Assembly (NCBI RefSeq): GCF_014649795.1
Contig: NZ_BMTS01000008.1
Location: 310,001-374,000, forward strand
Length of the DNA stretch: 64,000 nt
Source of the DNA: Streptomyces melanogenes
Lineage (GTDB): Bacteria; Actinomycetota; Actinomycetes; Streptomycetales; Streptomycetaceae
Direction: 5' to 3'
Below, piece after piece: positions 7,983 through 16,028 of the stretch (position 1 is the first letter of the stretch; every line of letters starts with the position of its first letter). The position numbers were made by a program, and so were the translations under genes. The notes beneath the pieces were generated by a model that saw only the letters and a program-made list of their open reading frames with translations, ran no database searches and had not been told where the DNA came from.

Positions 7983-8579
7983 ATGGATACGCAGACACAG
8001 ACCCCCGGGCCCGACCTCGGCCCCGCCGCCCGCGCCGTGGCAGGACTGCTCGCCGGAGTACGGGACGAGCAGCTCGGGGCGCCGACGCCCTGTCCGAAGT
8101 ACTCCGTACGCGAGCTGCTCGGGCACCTCGCCGGGCTCACCGCCGCCTTCACCTCGGCCGCCGCCAAGAAGTCGGGACCCGAGACCGCCACCGACCCCGG
8201 GTCCGTCACGCCCGTACTGCCCGAGGACTGGCGCACCGGGCTCCCGGGGCGGCTCGACGCGCTGGCCGAGGCTTGGCGCGCGCCGGAGGCCTGGGCCGGG
8301 GACACCCAGGCGGGCGGCATCACCTTCCCCGCCGCGATCGCGGGTGTCGTCGCGCTCGACGAACTGGTCGTCCACGGCTGGGACCTGGCCCGGGCCACCA
8401 AGCAGCCGTACGACCCGGGCGCGGCGAGCCTGGAGGTGGTGCACGGCTTCCTCGACGCGAGCCGGGACGACGCGCTGCGCGCGCCCGCGTTCGGGCCGGT
8501 CGTCGAGGTGCCGCAGGACGCCCCGCTGCTCGACCGGGTGGTCGGGCTCAGCGGGCGGGATCCGCGCTGGGCCGCCTGA
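7983..8579 (+). CDS. TIGR03086 family metal-binding protein (mycothiol maleylpyruvate isomerase-like)
   Basis: A 198-residue DinB-fold protein. The N-terminus has PTPCPKYSVRELLGHLAGL, where the histidine of GHL is the first metal ligand. DELVVHGWDLARATKQPYD supplies the second histidine in the family's HxWDLA motif. These are the hallmarks of TIGR03086. Relatives of mycothiol-dependent maleylpyruvate isomerase use a divalent metal and mycothiol to isomerise or detoxify small molecules, but the substrate of this subfamily is not known. The 3' end overlaps the convergent MFS gene by 32 bp. Cytoplasmic. Confidence 0.85.
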   Translation: MDTQTQTPGPDLGPAARAVAGLLAGVRDEQLGAPTPCPKYSVRELLGHLAGLTAAFTSAAAKKSGPETATDPGSVTPVLPEDWRTGLPGRLDALAEAWRAPEAWAGDTQAGGITFPAAIAGVVALDELVVHGWDLARATKQPYDPGAASLEVVHGFLDASRDDALRAPAFGPVVEVPQDAPLLDRVVGLSGRDPRWAA

Positions 8580-9999
8580 GCCCGGCGGCCACGGCCACCG
8601 CCGTCGCGAGGAGCAGCGCCCCGGCGGCCCAGAAGGCCCGTTGGGCGCCGTCGGCCGGGTCCGCCGCCCCCAGGAAGACACCGCCGAGCAGGGCCGTGCC
8701 CAGGGTGCCGCCGAGTTGCTGCACCGCGTTGAGCAGCCCGGCGGCCGAGCCGGTCTCGGCGGGGCCGACGCGGTGCAGGGCGGCCGTGAAGAACGGGACG
8801 GTGAACAGCCCGACCCCCGCGCCGCACACCGCGAGCGCGGCGGGCAGCGGCCACGGGTAGGCGGCGGGGTCGCTCGCCGCATACACCGCCGTCGCGGCCA
8901 GGACGCCCGCGAGAAGGGTGGCGAGCCCCGCGTACATCAGGCGCGGCCCGTACCGGGGCACGAGCCGGGCGCCCGCGACCCAGGACGCGACGGCCATGCC
9001 GAACGACCAGGGCAGCAGGGTGAGGCCGGCGGTCAGCACATCGGCGTCCAGGCCGAGTTGGAGGTGCAGGACGACCACCAGCATCAGGCCGTTCATCACC
9101 GCGAAGAAGAGCGTGGAGGTCACCAGGGCGGCCGGGAAGCCCCGGTGCCGGAAGAGCCCGGCCTCGACCAGCGGGCTGCGGCCGCGGCGGCTCTTGCGGC
9201 GCTGGTCGAGCCCGAAGAGCCCGAGCAGCGCCGTCCCGCCCGCCAGCAGCGCCCAGGTCCAGCCGGGCCACCCGGCGTCGTGGCCCTGGATCAGCGGGTA
9301 GACCACCGCGCCCGAGCCGGTCACCACGAGCGCGGTGCCGGAGAGGTCGAGGCGCGGGCGCACGGCCGCCCGGTCCTCGTGCAGCAGCGGGGCCGCGAGC
9401 AGCACGGCGGCGCCGAGCGGCAGGTTCACCAGGAACACGGCCCGCCAGGACGAGCCGAACAGGTCGGCATGGGTCAGCAGCCCGCCGAGCGCGGGCCCGC
9501 AGACGGCGGCCAGCCCCATCACCGGGCCGATGGTCCCCAGCGCCCGCGCCCGCTCGTCGCCGTCGAACATGGCCCGGATCAGGCCGATGGTCTGCGGGAT
9601 GACGAGCGCGGCGGCGGCGCCCTGCACGGCCCGCGCGCCGATCAGCACCCCGGCCGAGGGCGCGGCCGCGCACAGCAGCGAAGCCGCGAGGAAGGCGGCC
9701 ACGCCGACGCGGAACACCCGCCTGCGCCCGAGGATGTCGCCGAGGCGGCCGCCGGTGATGAGGAACATGGCGAAGGGGAGGGTGTAGGCGGCGGCGTACC
9801 ACTGGATGACGGAGTCCGGGCCGCCCAGGTCGGTGTGGATGACGGGCGCCGCGACCTGCACGATCGTCGCGTCCAGCAGGTTCATCGCCTCGGCGGTGAG
9901 CAGCACGGCCAGCGCGGCCCAGCGCCACCGGTACGGGCCGCGGGGCACCCCGGGTGCCACGTCCGCCACCACCGGTCCTTGTCGTACGAGCTTCGGCAC
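8548..9999 (-). CDS. MFS transporter, DHA2 (14-helix drug exporter) type
   Basis: About 483 residues with many hydrophobic helices. MNLLDATIVQVAAPVI is the classic first helix of DHA2 antiporters and RLGDILGRRRVFRVG is the loop 2-3 MFS motif. Proton-driven export of drugs or secondary metabolites across the cytoplasmic membrane is the family role. The GTG at 9999 was chosen because GGAGGGA sits 6 bp upstream; a longer open frame to ATG 10074 would run into the divergent promoter. The neighbouring AsnC-type regulator is divergent and probably controls it. Substrate unknown. Confidence 0.85.
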   Translation of the reverse strand: MPKLVRQGPVVADVAPGVPRGPYRWRWAALAVLLTAEAMNLLDATIVQVAAPVIHTDLGGPDSVIQWYAAAYTLPFAMFLITGGRLGDILGRRRVFRVGVAAFLAASLLCAAAPSAGVLIGARAVQGAAAALVIPQTIGLIRAMFDGDERARALGTIGPVMGLAAVCGPALGGLLTHADLFGSSWRAVFLVNLPLGAAVLLAAPLLHEDRAAVRPRLDLSGTALVVTGSGAVVYPLIQGHDAGWPGWTWALLAGGTALLGLFGLDQRRKSRRGRSPLVEAGLFRHRGFPAALVTSTLFFAVMNGLMLVVVLHLQLGLDADVLTAGLTLLPWSFGMAVASWVAGARLVPRYGPRLMYAGLATLLAGVLAATAVYAASDPAAYPWPLPAALAVCGAGVGLFTVPFFTAALHRVGPAETGSAAGLLNAVQQLGGTLGTALLGGVFLGAADPADGAQRAFWAAGALLLATAVAVAAGLRRPSADPAR

Positions 10000-10091
10000 A
10001 GCCACTCCCTCCGTAGGCCGCCGGGCTTCCCGCGGCTCCCCCGAGCCTGCTGGCGGGTACGCTGGCTGTTCCATCCACAGCGCCAGATTCG

Positions 10092-10108
10092 TCGATTCGT
10101 TCCATCGA
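10092..10108. promoter_or_regulatory. TCGAT-N7-ATCGA inverted repeat between MFS and AsnC genes
   Basis: A perfect 5-bp inverted repeat spaced 7 bp lies in the 134-bp divergent region, 26 bp before the AsnC start. Lrp/AsnC proteins bind such short dyads. It may couple autoregulation with control of the exporter. Confidence 0.4.
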
Positions 10109-10133
10109 TACGGCCCAGGTGAAGGAATCTCAC

Positions 10134-11144
10134 GTGCTCGACGAGATCGACCGTGCTCTGGTCCACGCCCTGCACCTCGACGGGCGGGCCCCGTTCGCGC
10201 GGATCGCGGCGGTCCTGGACGTGTCGACGCAGACCGTCGCCCGGCGCTACCGGAAGCTGCGGGCCGAGGCGGGGCTGCGGGTGGTGGGGCTTGTCGATCC
10301 GGCGACGGCGGGGCTCGCCCAGTGGATGGTGCGGCTGAGCGCCGTGCCGCGCGCCGCGCAGGACCTCGCCCAGGCCCTCGCGCGCCGCGAGGACACCTCC
10401 TGGGTCAAGCTCGCCTCGGGCGGCACCGAGATCGTGGCGATCGTGCACGCCCCGCAGACGCTGCTGCTGCGCGAGATCCCCCGTACCGCCGGGGTGACCG
10501 CCGTGTCCGCGCACTATGTGCTGCACCTCTACCTCGGCGGGCCCACCGCCTGGCGGGGCCGGGCCCGCACCCTGGACGCAGAGCAGCAGCGGGCCCTCGC
10601 CCCAACGGACCTGCCGGACAGGGAAGTCGACGGCTCGCGCGGGCTTCCCTCGCCCGCCGACGAACCGCTCCTCGCCGCGCTGCGGCGGGACGGCCGGGTG
10701 CCTCTGGCCGAGCTCGCCGACGCCACCGGCTGGTCGCCCGCGACCGTCGCGCGGCGGCTGGCCGAACTCCGCGCGAGCCGGGCCCTGTTCTTCGACGTGG
10801 AGATCGACAACACGCTGTTCGGCGCCGCCACGCAGGCGCTGCTGTGGATGTCGGTGACCCCCGCGCACCTGGACGAGGTGGCGCGCGAGCTCGCCCGCCA
10901 CGACGAGCTCGCGTTCGTCGCCGCGACCACCGGGCCGAGCAACCTGGTCGCCCAGGCCCTCTGCCCCGACCCGGCGGCGCTGCACCACTACCTCACCCAC
11001 CGGCTGGGCGCGCTGGAGGCGATCCGCACCCTGGAGACCGCGCCGGTGCTGCGCACGGTGAAGGCCGCGGGCCCGCTCCTGCCCGCGGCCTCCCGTGCCG
11101 GGAACCTCAACCGGCCTCCGGCACCTCCCTCGTGGGGATCCTGA
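10134..11144 (+). CDS. Lrp/AsnC family regulator with two HTH-ligand repeats
   Basis: A 336-residue protein about twice the usual Lrp length. It carries two copies of the AsnC layout. The first winged helix is LDEIDRALVHALHLDGRAPF...STQTVARRYRKL, the second PLLAALRRDGRVPL...SPATVARRLAEL, and each is followed by a RAM-like alpha/beta segment. The double form is common in Streptomyces. GTG 10134 was chosen over GTG 10119 because GAAGGAA (10121-10127) is correctly spaced. It is divergent from the MFS exporter and convergent with the TMEM175 gene, overlapping it by 38 bp. The likely ligand is an amino acid or aromatic acid; not determinable here. Confidence 0.85.
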   Translation: MLDEIDRALVHALHLDGRAPFARIAAVLDVSTQTVARRYRKLRAEAGLRVVGLVDPATAGLAQWMVRLSAVPRAAQDLAQALARREDTSWVKLASGGTEIVAIVHAPQTLLLREIPRTAGVTAVSAHYVLHLYLGGPTAWRGRARTLDAEQQRALAPTDLPDREVDGSRGLPSPADEPLLAALRRDGRVPLAELADATGWSPATVARRLAELRASRALFFDVEIDNTLFGAATQALLWMSVTPAHLDEVARELARHDELAFVAATTGPSNLVAQALCPDPAALHHYLTHRLGALEAIRTLETAPVLRTVKAAGPLLPAASRAGNLNRPPAPPSWGS

Positions 11145-11724
11145 GCTGGTTGAAGCCGTAGTACACCGCGAGCACCCCGTGCGCGGCGAGCGTCAGCGGC
11201 GCGGAGACGAACGCGAGCAGGACCGTCGCCGGATAGGCGAGCGAGCCGAGCGCGAAGCGGGCGCGGGTGGCCCGGGCGGCCGCGAAGTCGACGCGGTCGT
11301 CGAAGAGATGGCCGGTCCGGGTCACATGCCACCACAGCGCCTGGAAGTTGAGGGCCATGACGACCATGAGTCCGCTGTAGACGGCGGCGGCCACGTGTGA
11401 CGCGTTGTCCTCCCTGAGGTATTCGGCCATCAGCCCCGCCGGCCAGGGGATCGCCGCGACGGTCATGAGCAGCAGCAGATTGAGGAACATCAGCGTGCGG
11501 TCGACGCGCACCACATAGCTGAAGAGCGTGTGGTGGTTGACCCACATGATGCCGATGACCAGGAAGCTCACCACATAGGCGGCGTACGAGGGCCACTGGT
11601 GGCCCAGATCGCTCCAGAGGTGGTCGCCCGCGTGCGGGGGCACCTTGATTTCCAGGATCAGGAGGGTGATCGCGATGGCGAAAACGCCGTCGCTGAACGC
11701 CTCGACCCGGCTCGATTCATTCAC
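11107..11724 (-). CDS. TMEM175 (DUF1211) family membrane protein
   Basis: A 205-residue integral membrane protein with about six hydrophobic segments. The diagnostic first-helix motif RVEAFSDGVFAIAITLL is present, as found in TMEM175 potassium channels, which lack the usual TVGYG filter. Bacterial members are leak-type K+ channels. The frame is open to a TTG at 11760, but the conserved family start suggests GTG 11724 (VNESSRVEAF). Neither has a well-spaced ribosome site, so the start is uncertain. The gene overlaps the AsnC gene tail to tail and is divergent from the chitosanase. Confidence 0.8.
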   Translation of the reverse strand: MNESSRVEAFSDGVFAIAITLLILEIKVPPHAGDHLWSDLGHQWPSYAAYVVSFLVIGIMWVNHHTLFSYVVRVDRTLMFLNLLLLMTVAAIPWPAGLMAEYLREDNASHVAAAVYSGLMVVMALNFQALWWHVTRTGHLFDDRVDFAAARATRARFALGSLAYPATVLLAFVSAPLTLAAHGVLAVYYGFNQLRIPTREVPEAG

Positions 11725-11763
11725 CGGGTGAACTGAACCCGACGCGGCCGGATTCTTCAACTT

Positions 11764-11778
11764 CCTTGTGTCACAAGG
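11764..11778. promoter_or_regulatory. 15-bp perfect palindrome upstream of the TMEM175 gene
   Basis: CCTTGTG, T, CACAAGG forms a perfect dyad 40-54 bp before the favoured TMEM175 start and 26 bp from the chitosanase operator. Its regulator is unknown. Confidence 0.45.
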
Positions 11779-11803
11779 CTGTACGTCCTCGCGGCGCTAG
11801 TGG

Positions 11804-11818
11804 TAGGAAAGTTTCCTA
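11804..11818. promoter_or_regulatory. Palindromic operator upstream of the chitosanase gene
   Basis: TAGGAAAGTTTCCTA is a perfect 15-bp dyad ending 38 bp before the GTG start. From memory, chitosanase genes of several Streptomyces share a palindrome with the GAAA-G-TTTC core that binds the ROK-family repressor CsnR, released by chitosan oligosaccharides. No csnR-like gene lies in the window. Confidence 0.75.
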
Positions 11819-11856
11819 ACAAAACAGTGAACGACGAACTCCCCCCAGGAGGTCAG

Positions 11857-12705
11857 GTGCTCACCCCCCACTTCAGCGCCACCGCACGTCGTCTCAGGAT
11901 CACCGCGTCCGCCGTTCTCGGCGCCGCCGTGATCGCCGTACCCGCGGCCACGGCCACCGCCGCGACCAGCCACAATGCCCCCATGGCAGCAGCGGCGACC
12001 GGGCTCGACGACCCGGCCAAGAAGGAAATAGCGATGGAGCTCGTCTCCAGCGCGGAGAACTCCTCACTGAACTGGAAGGCCCAGTACAAGTACATCGAGG
12101 ACATCGGCGACGGCCGGGGCTACACCGCCGGCATCATCGGGTTCTGCTCCGGCACCGGCGACATGCTCGACCTCGTCGAGCTCTACTCGGCCCGTGAGCC
12201 GGGGAACGTGCTCCAGAAGTACCTGCCCGCGCTGCGCACGGTGAACGGGAGCGACTCGCACGCCGGGCTCGACCCCAACTTCACCAAGGACTGGAAGACG
12301 GCCGCCTCGGAGACCGCCTTCAAGAACGCCCAGAACGACGAACGGGACCGGGTGTACTTCAACCCGGCCGTCAAGCAGGGCAAGGCCGACGGAGTGGGCA
12401 CGCTCGGCCAGTTCATCTACTACGACGCCATCGTCATGCACGGCGACGGCGCCGACCCCACCAGCTTCAGCAGCATCCGCAAGAAGGCGCTGGCCAAGGC
12501 GAAGCCGCCGGCCCAGGGCGGCGACGAGACGAAGTACCTCAACGCCTTCCTCGACGCCCGCGTCTGGGCGATGAAGCAGGAGGAGGCGCACAGCGACACC
12601 AGCCGCGTCGACACCGAGCAGCGGGTATTCCTGAAGAAGGGCAACCTCAACCTCAACACGCCGCTGGACTGGAAGGTCTACGGCGACCCGTACCACATCG
12701 GCTGA
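11857..12705 (+). CDS. csn: Secreted chitosanase, GH46
   Basis: A 282-residue glycoside hydrolase family 46 endo-chitosanase (EC 3.2.1.132), close in length to the Streptomyces N174 enzyme. A signal peptide (about 40 residues with RR then a long Ala/Val core, ending near ATATAATS) precedes the mature start at LDDPAKK. The catalytic acid is the Glu in SSAENSSLNW and the base is the Asp of YIEDIGDGRGYTAG, both intact. It is secreted to cleave chitosan. AGGAGG lies 4 bp before the GTG. The upstream palindrome argues for substrate-inducible repression. Confidence 0.95.
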   Translation: MLTPHFSATARRLRITASAVLGAAVIAVPAATATAATSHNAPMAAAATGLDDPAKKEIAMELVSSAENSSLNWKAQYKYIEDIGDGRGYTAGIIGFCSGTGDMLDLVELYSAREPGNVLQKYLPALRTVNGSDSHAGLDPNFTKDWKTAASETAFKNAQNDERDRVYFNPAVKQGKADGVGTLGQFIYYDAIVMHGDGADPTSFSSIRKKALAKAKPPAQGGDETKYLNAFLDARVWAMKQEEAHSDTSRVDTEQRVFLKKGNLNLNTPLDWKVYGDPYHIG

Positions 12706-12719
12706 TCCGGCCGACGACA

Positions 12720-12762
12720 GAGCGGCGCGTACGACACGGGGTAGGTGTCGTACGCGCCGCTC
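12720..12762. terminator. Strong bidirectional hairpin between chitosanase and permease genes
   Basis: An 18-bp perfect stem (GAGCGGCGCGTACGACAC and its complement) with a 7-nt loop lies between the convergent genes, 14 bp after the chitosanase stop. It should end both transcripts. Confidence 0.9.
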
Positions 12763-12786
12763 GCGCGCGGGCCCGGCACGCGCGGC

Positions 12787-14190
12787 TCAGTGCGCGGCCA
12801 CCACGGGTTCCGCGAGGACGGCGGACTCCTCCGAACTCGCCTTCTTTCCCAGGTGGTTGAAGGTCAGGTTGAGGACGATCGCGACCACGCAGCCGGTGGA
12901 GATGCCGGAGTCGAGGACCACCCGGACGTTCTCCGGGAAGGCGTCGTAGAAGGTCGGCGCGGCGATCGGGATCAGCCCGATACCGAGGGCGGCGGCGACG
13001 ATCAGGGCGTTCTCGCCCTGCTCCAGGGCCGCCGTGGACAGCGTCTGGATGCCGCTGGCCGCGACCGAGCCGAAGAGCACGATGCCCGCGCCGCCGAGCA
13101 CCGGCAGCGGCACCAGCGCGATCACGGACGCGGCCACCGGGCACAGGCCGAGCAGGATGAGGATGCCGCCGCCGGTGGCGACCACGAAGCGGCTGCGCAC
13201 CTTGGTCATGGCGACCAGGCCGATGTTCTGCGCGAAGGCGCTGGCCATGAAGCCGTTGAAGAGCGGGCTCACCGCGCTGCCGAGGGTGTCGGCGCGAAGG
13301 CCGCCCTCGATGGTCCGCTCGTCGGCAGGCCGCCCGACGATCTTGCCGAGCGCCAGCATGTCGGCGGTCGACTCGGTCATGCAGACCAGCATCACGATGC
13401 ACATCGAGACGATCGCGGCGGCCTCGAAGTGCGGGGAGCCGAAGTGGAACGGCGTGGGGAAGCCGACCGCGTCGGCACCGCGGATCGCGTCCAGGCTGGT
13501 CATGCCGAACGGCACGGCGATCAGGGTGCCGACGACCAGGCCGAGCAGGATCGCGATCTGCTGGAGGAACCCGCGCAGCAGCCTGCGCAGCGCCAGCACG
13601 ATCACCAGGGTGAGCGCGGCCATGCCGATGTTCTTCGTCGAACCGTAGTCGTGGGCCGCGGCGTTGCCGCCCTGCGCCCAGCGGAAGGCGACCGGCAGCA
13701 GCGAGACGCCTATCAGGGTGATCACGGTACCGGTGACGACCGGCGGGAAGAAGCGGAGCAGCCTGCTGAAGTACGGGGCGAGCACGAAGCCGAGCACACT
13801 GGCGACGATCACCGCCCCGAAGATGACGGCCATGCCCTCGTGGCCGCGGTCCTTGCCGATGGCGATCATCGGGGTGACCCCGGCGAACGAGACGCCGTTG
13901 ACGAACGGGAGGCGGGCGCCGACCTTCCAGAACCCTAGGGTCTGGAGCAGGGTGGCGAGCCCGGCGGTGAAGAGGCTCGCGCCGATCAGGAACGCGGTCT
14001 CCTTGGGGGTGAGCCCCACGGCGGGCCCGACGACCATGGGCGGGGCCACCACGCCCGCGTACATCGCGGCCACGTGCTGGAGGCCGCTGGTGAACATCTT
14101 CAGTGGGGGCAGGGTCTCGTCGACCGGGTGCTTCCCGGTGGCGGGATCGGGAGTGACTGCATCGTTGCGAAACCTGGGCTGCGGGGCCAC
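12787..14190 (-). CDS. NCS2 (NAT) family purine permease, probably urate/xanthine
   Basis: A 467-residue membrane transporter with 12-14 predicted helices. It has the NAT signature QNIGLVAMTKV (Q-N-x-G-x4-T-[KR]) and the family motif MTESTADMLALGK in the preceding helix region. NCS2 members import xanthine, urate or uracil with protons or Na+. Its place downstream of 8-oxoguanine deaminase and uricase argues for urate or oxidised purine uptake. It starts at GTG 14190. A 309-bp gap with a terminator separates it from the deaminase, so it probably has its own promoter. Confidence 0.9.
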   Translation of the reverse strand: MAPQPRFRNDAVTPDPATGKHPVDETLPPLKMFTSGLQHVAAMYAGVVAPPMVVGPAVGLTPKETAFLIGASLFTAGLATLLQTLGFWKVGARLPFVNGVSFAGVTPMIAIGKDRGHEGMAVIFGAVIVASVLGFVLAPYFSRLLRFFPPVVTGTVITLIGVSLLPVAFRWAQGGNAAAHDYGSTKNIGMAALTLVIVLALRRLLRGFLQQIAILLGLVVGTLIAVPFGMTSLDAIRGADAVGFPTPFHFGSPHFEAAAIVSMCIVMLVCMTESTADMLALGKIVGRPADERTIEGGLRADTLGSAVSPLFNGFMASAFAQNIGLVAMTKVRSRFVVATGGGILILLGLCPVAASVIALVPLPVLGGAGIVLFGSVAASGIQTLSTAALEQGENALIVAAALGIGLIPIAAPTFYDAFPENVRVVLDSGISTGCVVAIVLNLTFNHLGKKASSEESAVLAEPVVAAH

Positions 14191-14443
14191 GGGCGGTTCC
14201 TCCGGTCGGTTACGCGTCGGCGGTGACGCGGGTGTCAGGGAGGTGGTGCAGTGTGACGCGTGCGTGCTGCGGCGGTGTTACGTACGGCGTACGGCAGGGT
14301 CTCGTAAGCGGTACGGGTGCGGCGGAACGGGCAGTGCTCCGTGCGGGGATGGGCACGGGTCACCGTCCCGGGGAGTGCGCACGTCCATGTGGTGCGCACC
14401 CCCCGGGCGCGGCTGCCGCGGACCCCGCTCGGGTCCACGGCGA
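14191..14443. other. Permease upstream region; two GTGCGCAC palindromes
   Basis: About 250 bp without a credible gene. GTGCGCAC, itself palindromic, occurs at 14375-14382 and 14392-14399 (17 bp apart, close to a 1.6-turn offset). TACGTACGGCGTACGG at 14279-14294 contains further short repeats. The stretch should hold the permease promoter, but no clear -10/-35 pair stands out. Confidence 0.4.
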
Positions 14444-14471
14444 CCGGCCGAGGGCCGTCCCCCTCGGCCGG
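14444..14471 (-). terminator. Terminator after the 8-oxoguanine deaminase gene
   Basis: An 11-bp perfect stem (CCGGCCGAGGG with its complement) around a 6-nt loop lies 29 bp after the deaminase stop on the minus strand. Confidence 0.75.
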
Positions 14472-14499
14472 ACTCCTGGGCGGGAATCCCGGACCGGGA

Positions 14500-15888
14500 T
14501 CAGCCCTGCGCGGCGATCCGCGCGAGGCGCTGCGCCTCGTCCCGCGTGGCGCGGGCGATGGCGTCCTCGTCGACCGTGAGGAGGCGGTTGTCCTCGACGA
14601 TCTGCTTGCCGTTGACGAACGACGCCGTCACCGGGGCGGCGGCGCCGAAGACCAGGGCGGTCACCGGGTCGGCGATGGAGGCGTGGGCCAGGGTGTCGAG
14701 CTTCCAGAGCACGAAGTCGGCGAGCTTGCCCGCTTCGAGGGAGCCGATCTCGGCCGCGCGGCCGAGCACCTGGGCGCCGCCGTACGTCCCGAGCCGCAGC
14801 GCCTGGCGGGCGTTCAGGGCCGCCTCGCGGTGCGCGCCGAGACGGTTGATCAGGAGCGCGTTGCGCAGTTCCGTGTGGAGCTCGCCGGACTCGTTGGAGG
14901 CGGTGCCGTCGACACCGAGACCGACCGGGACACCCGCCTTCAGCATGTCGGGGACGCGGGCGATGCCGGCCGCGAGGCGCGCGTTGGAGGACGGGCAGTG
15001 CGCCACGCCCGTGCCGGTGCGGGCGAACGCGGCGATGTCCGAGTCGTTCATGTGGACGCAGTGCGCCATCCACACGTCCTGGCCGAGCCAGCCGGTCGAC
15101 TCGAAGTAGTCGGTGGGGCCCATGCCGAACAGCTCCTTGCAGAACTGCTCCTCCTCCACGGTCTCCGACCCGTGGGTGTGCAGCCGTACGCCCTTGGAGC
15201 GGGCCAACTCGGCGCCCTGCTTCATGAGTTCGGTGGACACGGAGAACGGCGAGCAGGGGGCGACGGCGACCTGGGTCATCGAGCCGAAGGAGGCGTCGTG
15301 GAAGCGGTCGACGGTCTCGGCGGTCGCCGAGAGCGCTCCGTCCAGGGTCTCCACGGCGAAGTCCGGCGGCAGTCCGCCGTCCTTCTTGCTGCGGTCCATG
15401 GAGCCGCGGGCGAGGGTGAACCGTACGCCCATCTCGGAGGCGGCGCCGATGATCGCGCCGGACAGATCACCCGCGTTCCGCGGGTAGACGTAATGGTGGT
15501 CCATCGCGGTGGTGACACCGCCGCGGGCCATCATGGCGAGCGAGCCCTGCGCGGCGACGCGGCCCATCTGCTCGTCGATGCGCGCCCAGGTGGGGTAGAG
15601 CGCCACCAGCCAGTTGAAGAGGTTGTGGTCGGTGGCCAGGCCGCGCGTGATCCACTGGTAGAAGTGGTGGTGCGTGTTGACCAGACCGGGGGTCACCAGG
15701 TGGCCCGTGCCGTCGATGCGGCGGACCACGTTCTCCAGGCCCTCCGGGGCCCTGCCCGCGCCGATCGACTCGATCCTGTTGTCGGCGACGACGAGGTACC
15801 CCGAGGCGTACTCGGTGTCGTCGGCGTCCACGGTCGCGATCGCACAGTTCTCGATGACGATGCGCTGGGCTGCTGCCGATGGTGCCAT
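14500..15888 (-). CDS. 8-oxoguanine deaminase (amidohydrolase family)
   Basis: A 462-residue cytoplasmic amidohydrolase. It has the mononuclear zinc layout: HxH in PGLVNTHHHFYQW, a histidine in VRLHTHGSETVEEE, a histidine in VWMAHCVHMND and the catalytic Asp in GLGVDGTASNE. The sequence around NTHHHFYQ and GSMDRS is that of 8-oxoguanine deaminases rather than cytosine or guanine deaminases. 8-Oxoguanine deamination gives urate, which the adjacent uricase consumes, so context and family agree. The ATG at 15888 follows GAGGAAG. A terminator-like hairpin separates it from uricase, so it may be read through or use its own promoter. SsnA or atrazine-type deaminases are the alternative. Confidence 0.85.
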   Translation of the reverse strand: MAPSAAAQRIVIENCAIATVDADDTEYASGYLVVADNRIESIGAGRAPEGLENVVRRIDGTGHLVTPGLVNTHHHFYQWITRGLATDHNLFNWLVALYPTWARIDEQMGRVAAQGSLAMMARGGVTTAMDHHYVYPRNAGDLSGAIIGAASEMGVRFTLARGSMDRSKKDGGLPPDFAVETLDGALSATAETVDRFHDASFGSMTQVAVAPCSPFSVSTELMKQGAELARSKGVRLHTHGSETVEEEQFCKELFGMGPTDYFESTGWLGQDVWMAHCVHMNDSDIAAFARTGTGVAHCPSSNARLAAGIARVPDMLKAGVPVGLGVDGTASNESGELHTELRNALLINRLGAHREAALNARQALRLGTYGGAQVLGRAAEIGSLEAGKLADFVLWKLDTLAHASIADPVTALVFGAAAPVTASFVNGKQIVEDNRLLTVDEDAIARATRDEAQRLARIAAQG

Positions 15889-15991
15889 CGTGCTTCCTCT
15901 TTTTTCTGCTACTGAAACGAGTGGGCACGGCAGGACCCTAGAGGATTTGAGTGCCGGGGCCGGGTGACCCACGGGTGCCGAGAGAGGGAAC

Positions 15992-16021
15992 GCGCCCCCG
16001 GGCGGCGGGGTCCGGGGGCGC
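15992..16021 (-). terminator. Hairpin after uricase
   Basis: A 10-bp perfect stem (GCGCCCCCGG and its complement) with a 10-nt loop lies 7 bp after the uricase stop. It may attenuate rather than fully stop transcription into the deaminase gene. Confidence 0.7.
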
Positions 16022-16028
16022 TCCGGGA

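Noticed and set aside
6851..10105. A very long leftward open frame of 1,084 codons across the MFS region
   Set aside because: Only its last 328 codons are the Fn3 lipoprotein. The rest is the high-GC antisense or off-frame shadow of the TIGR03086 and MFS genes.
14375..14399. Two GTGCGCAC palindromes as a defined operator
   Set aside because: The word is short and likely by chance at this GC content; noted in the intergenic entry only.
15889..15930. A TTCTGCTA word before the 8-oxoguanine deaminase gene resembling half of the gcl operator
   Set aside because: Only 8-9 of 15 positions match and there is no second box 21 bp away, so it was not added to the glyoxylate operator set.
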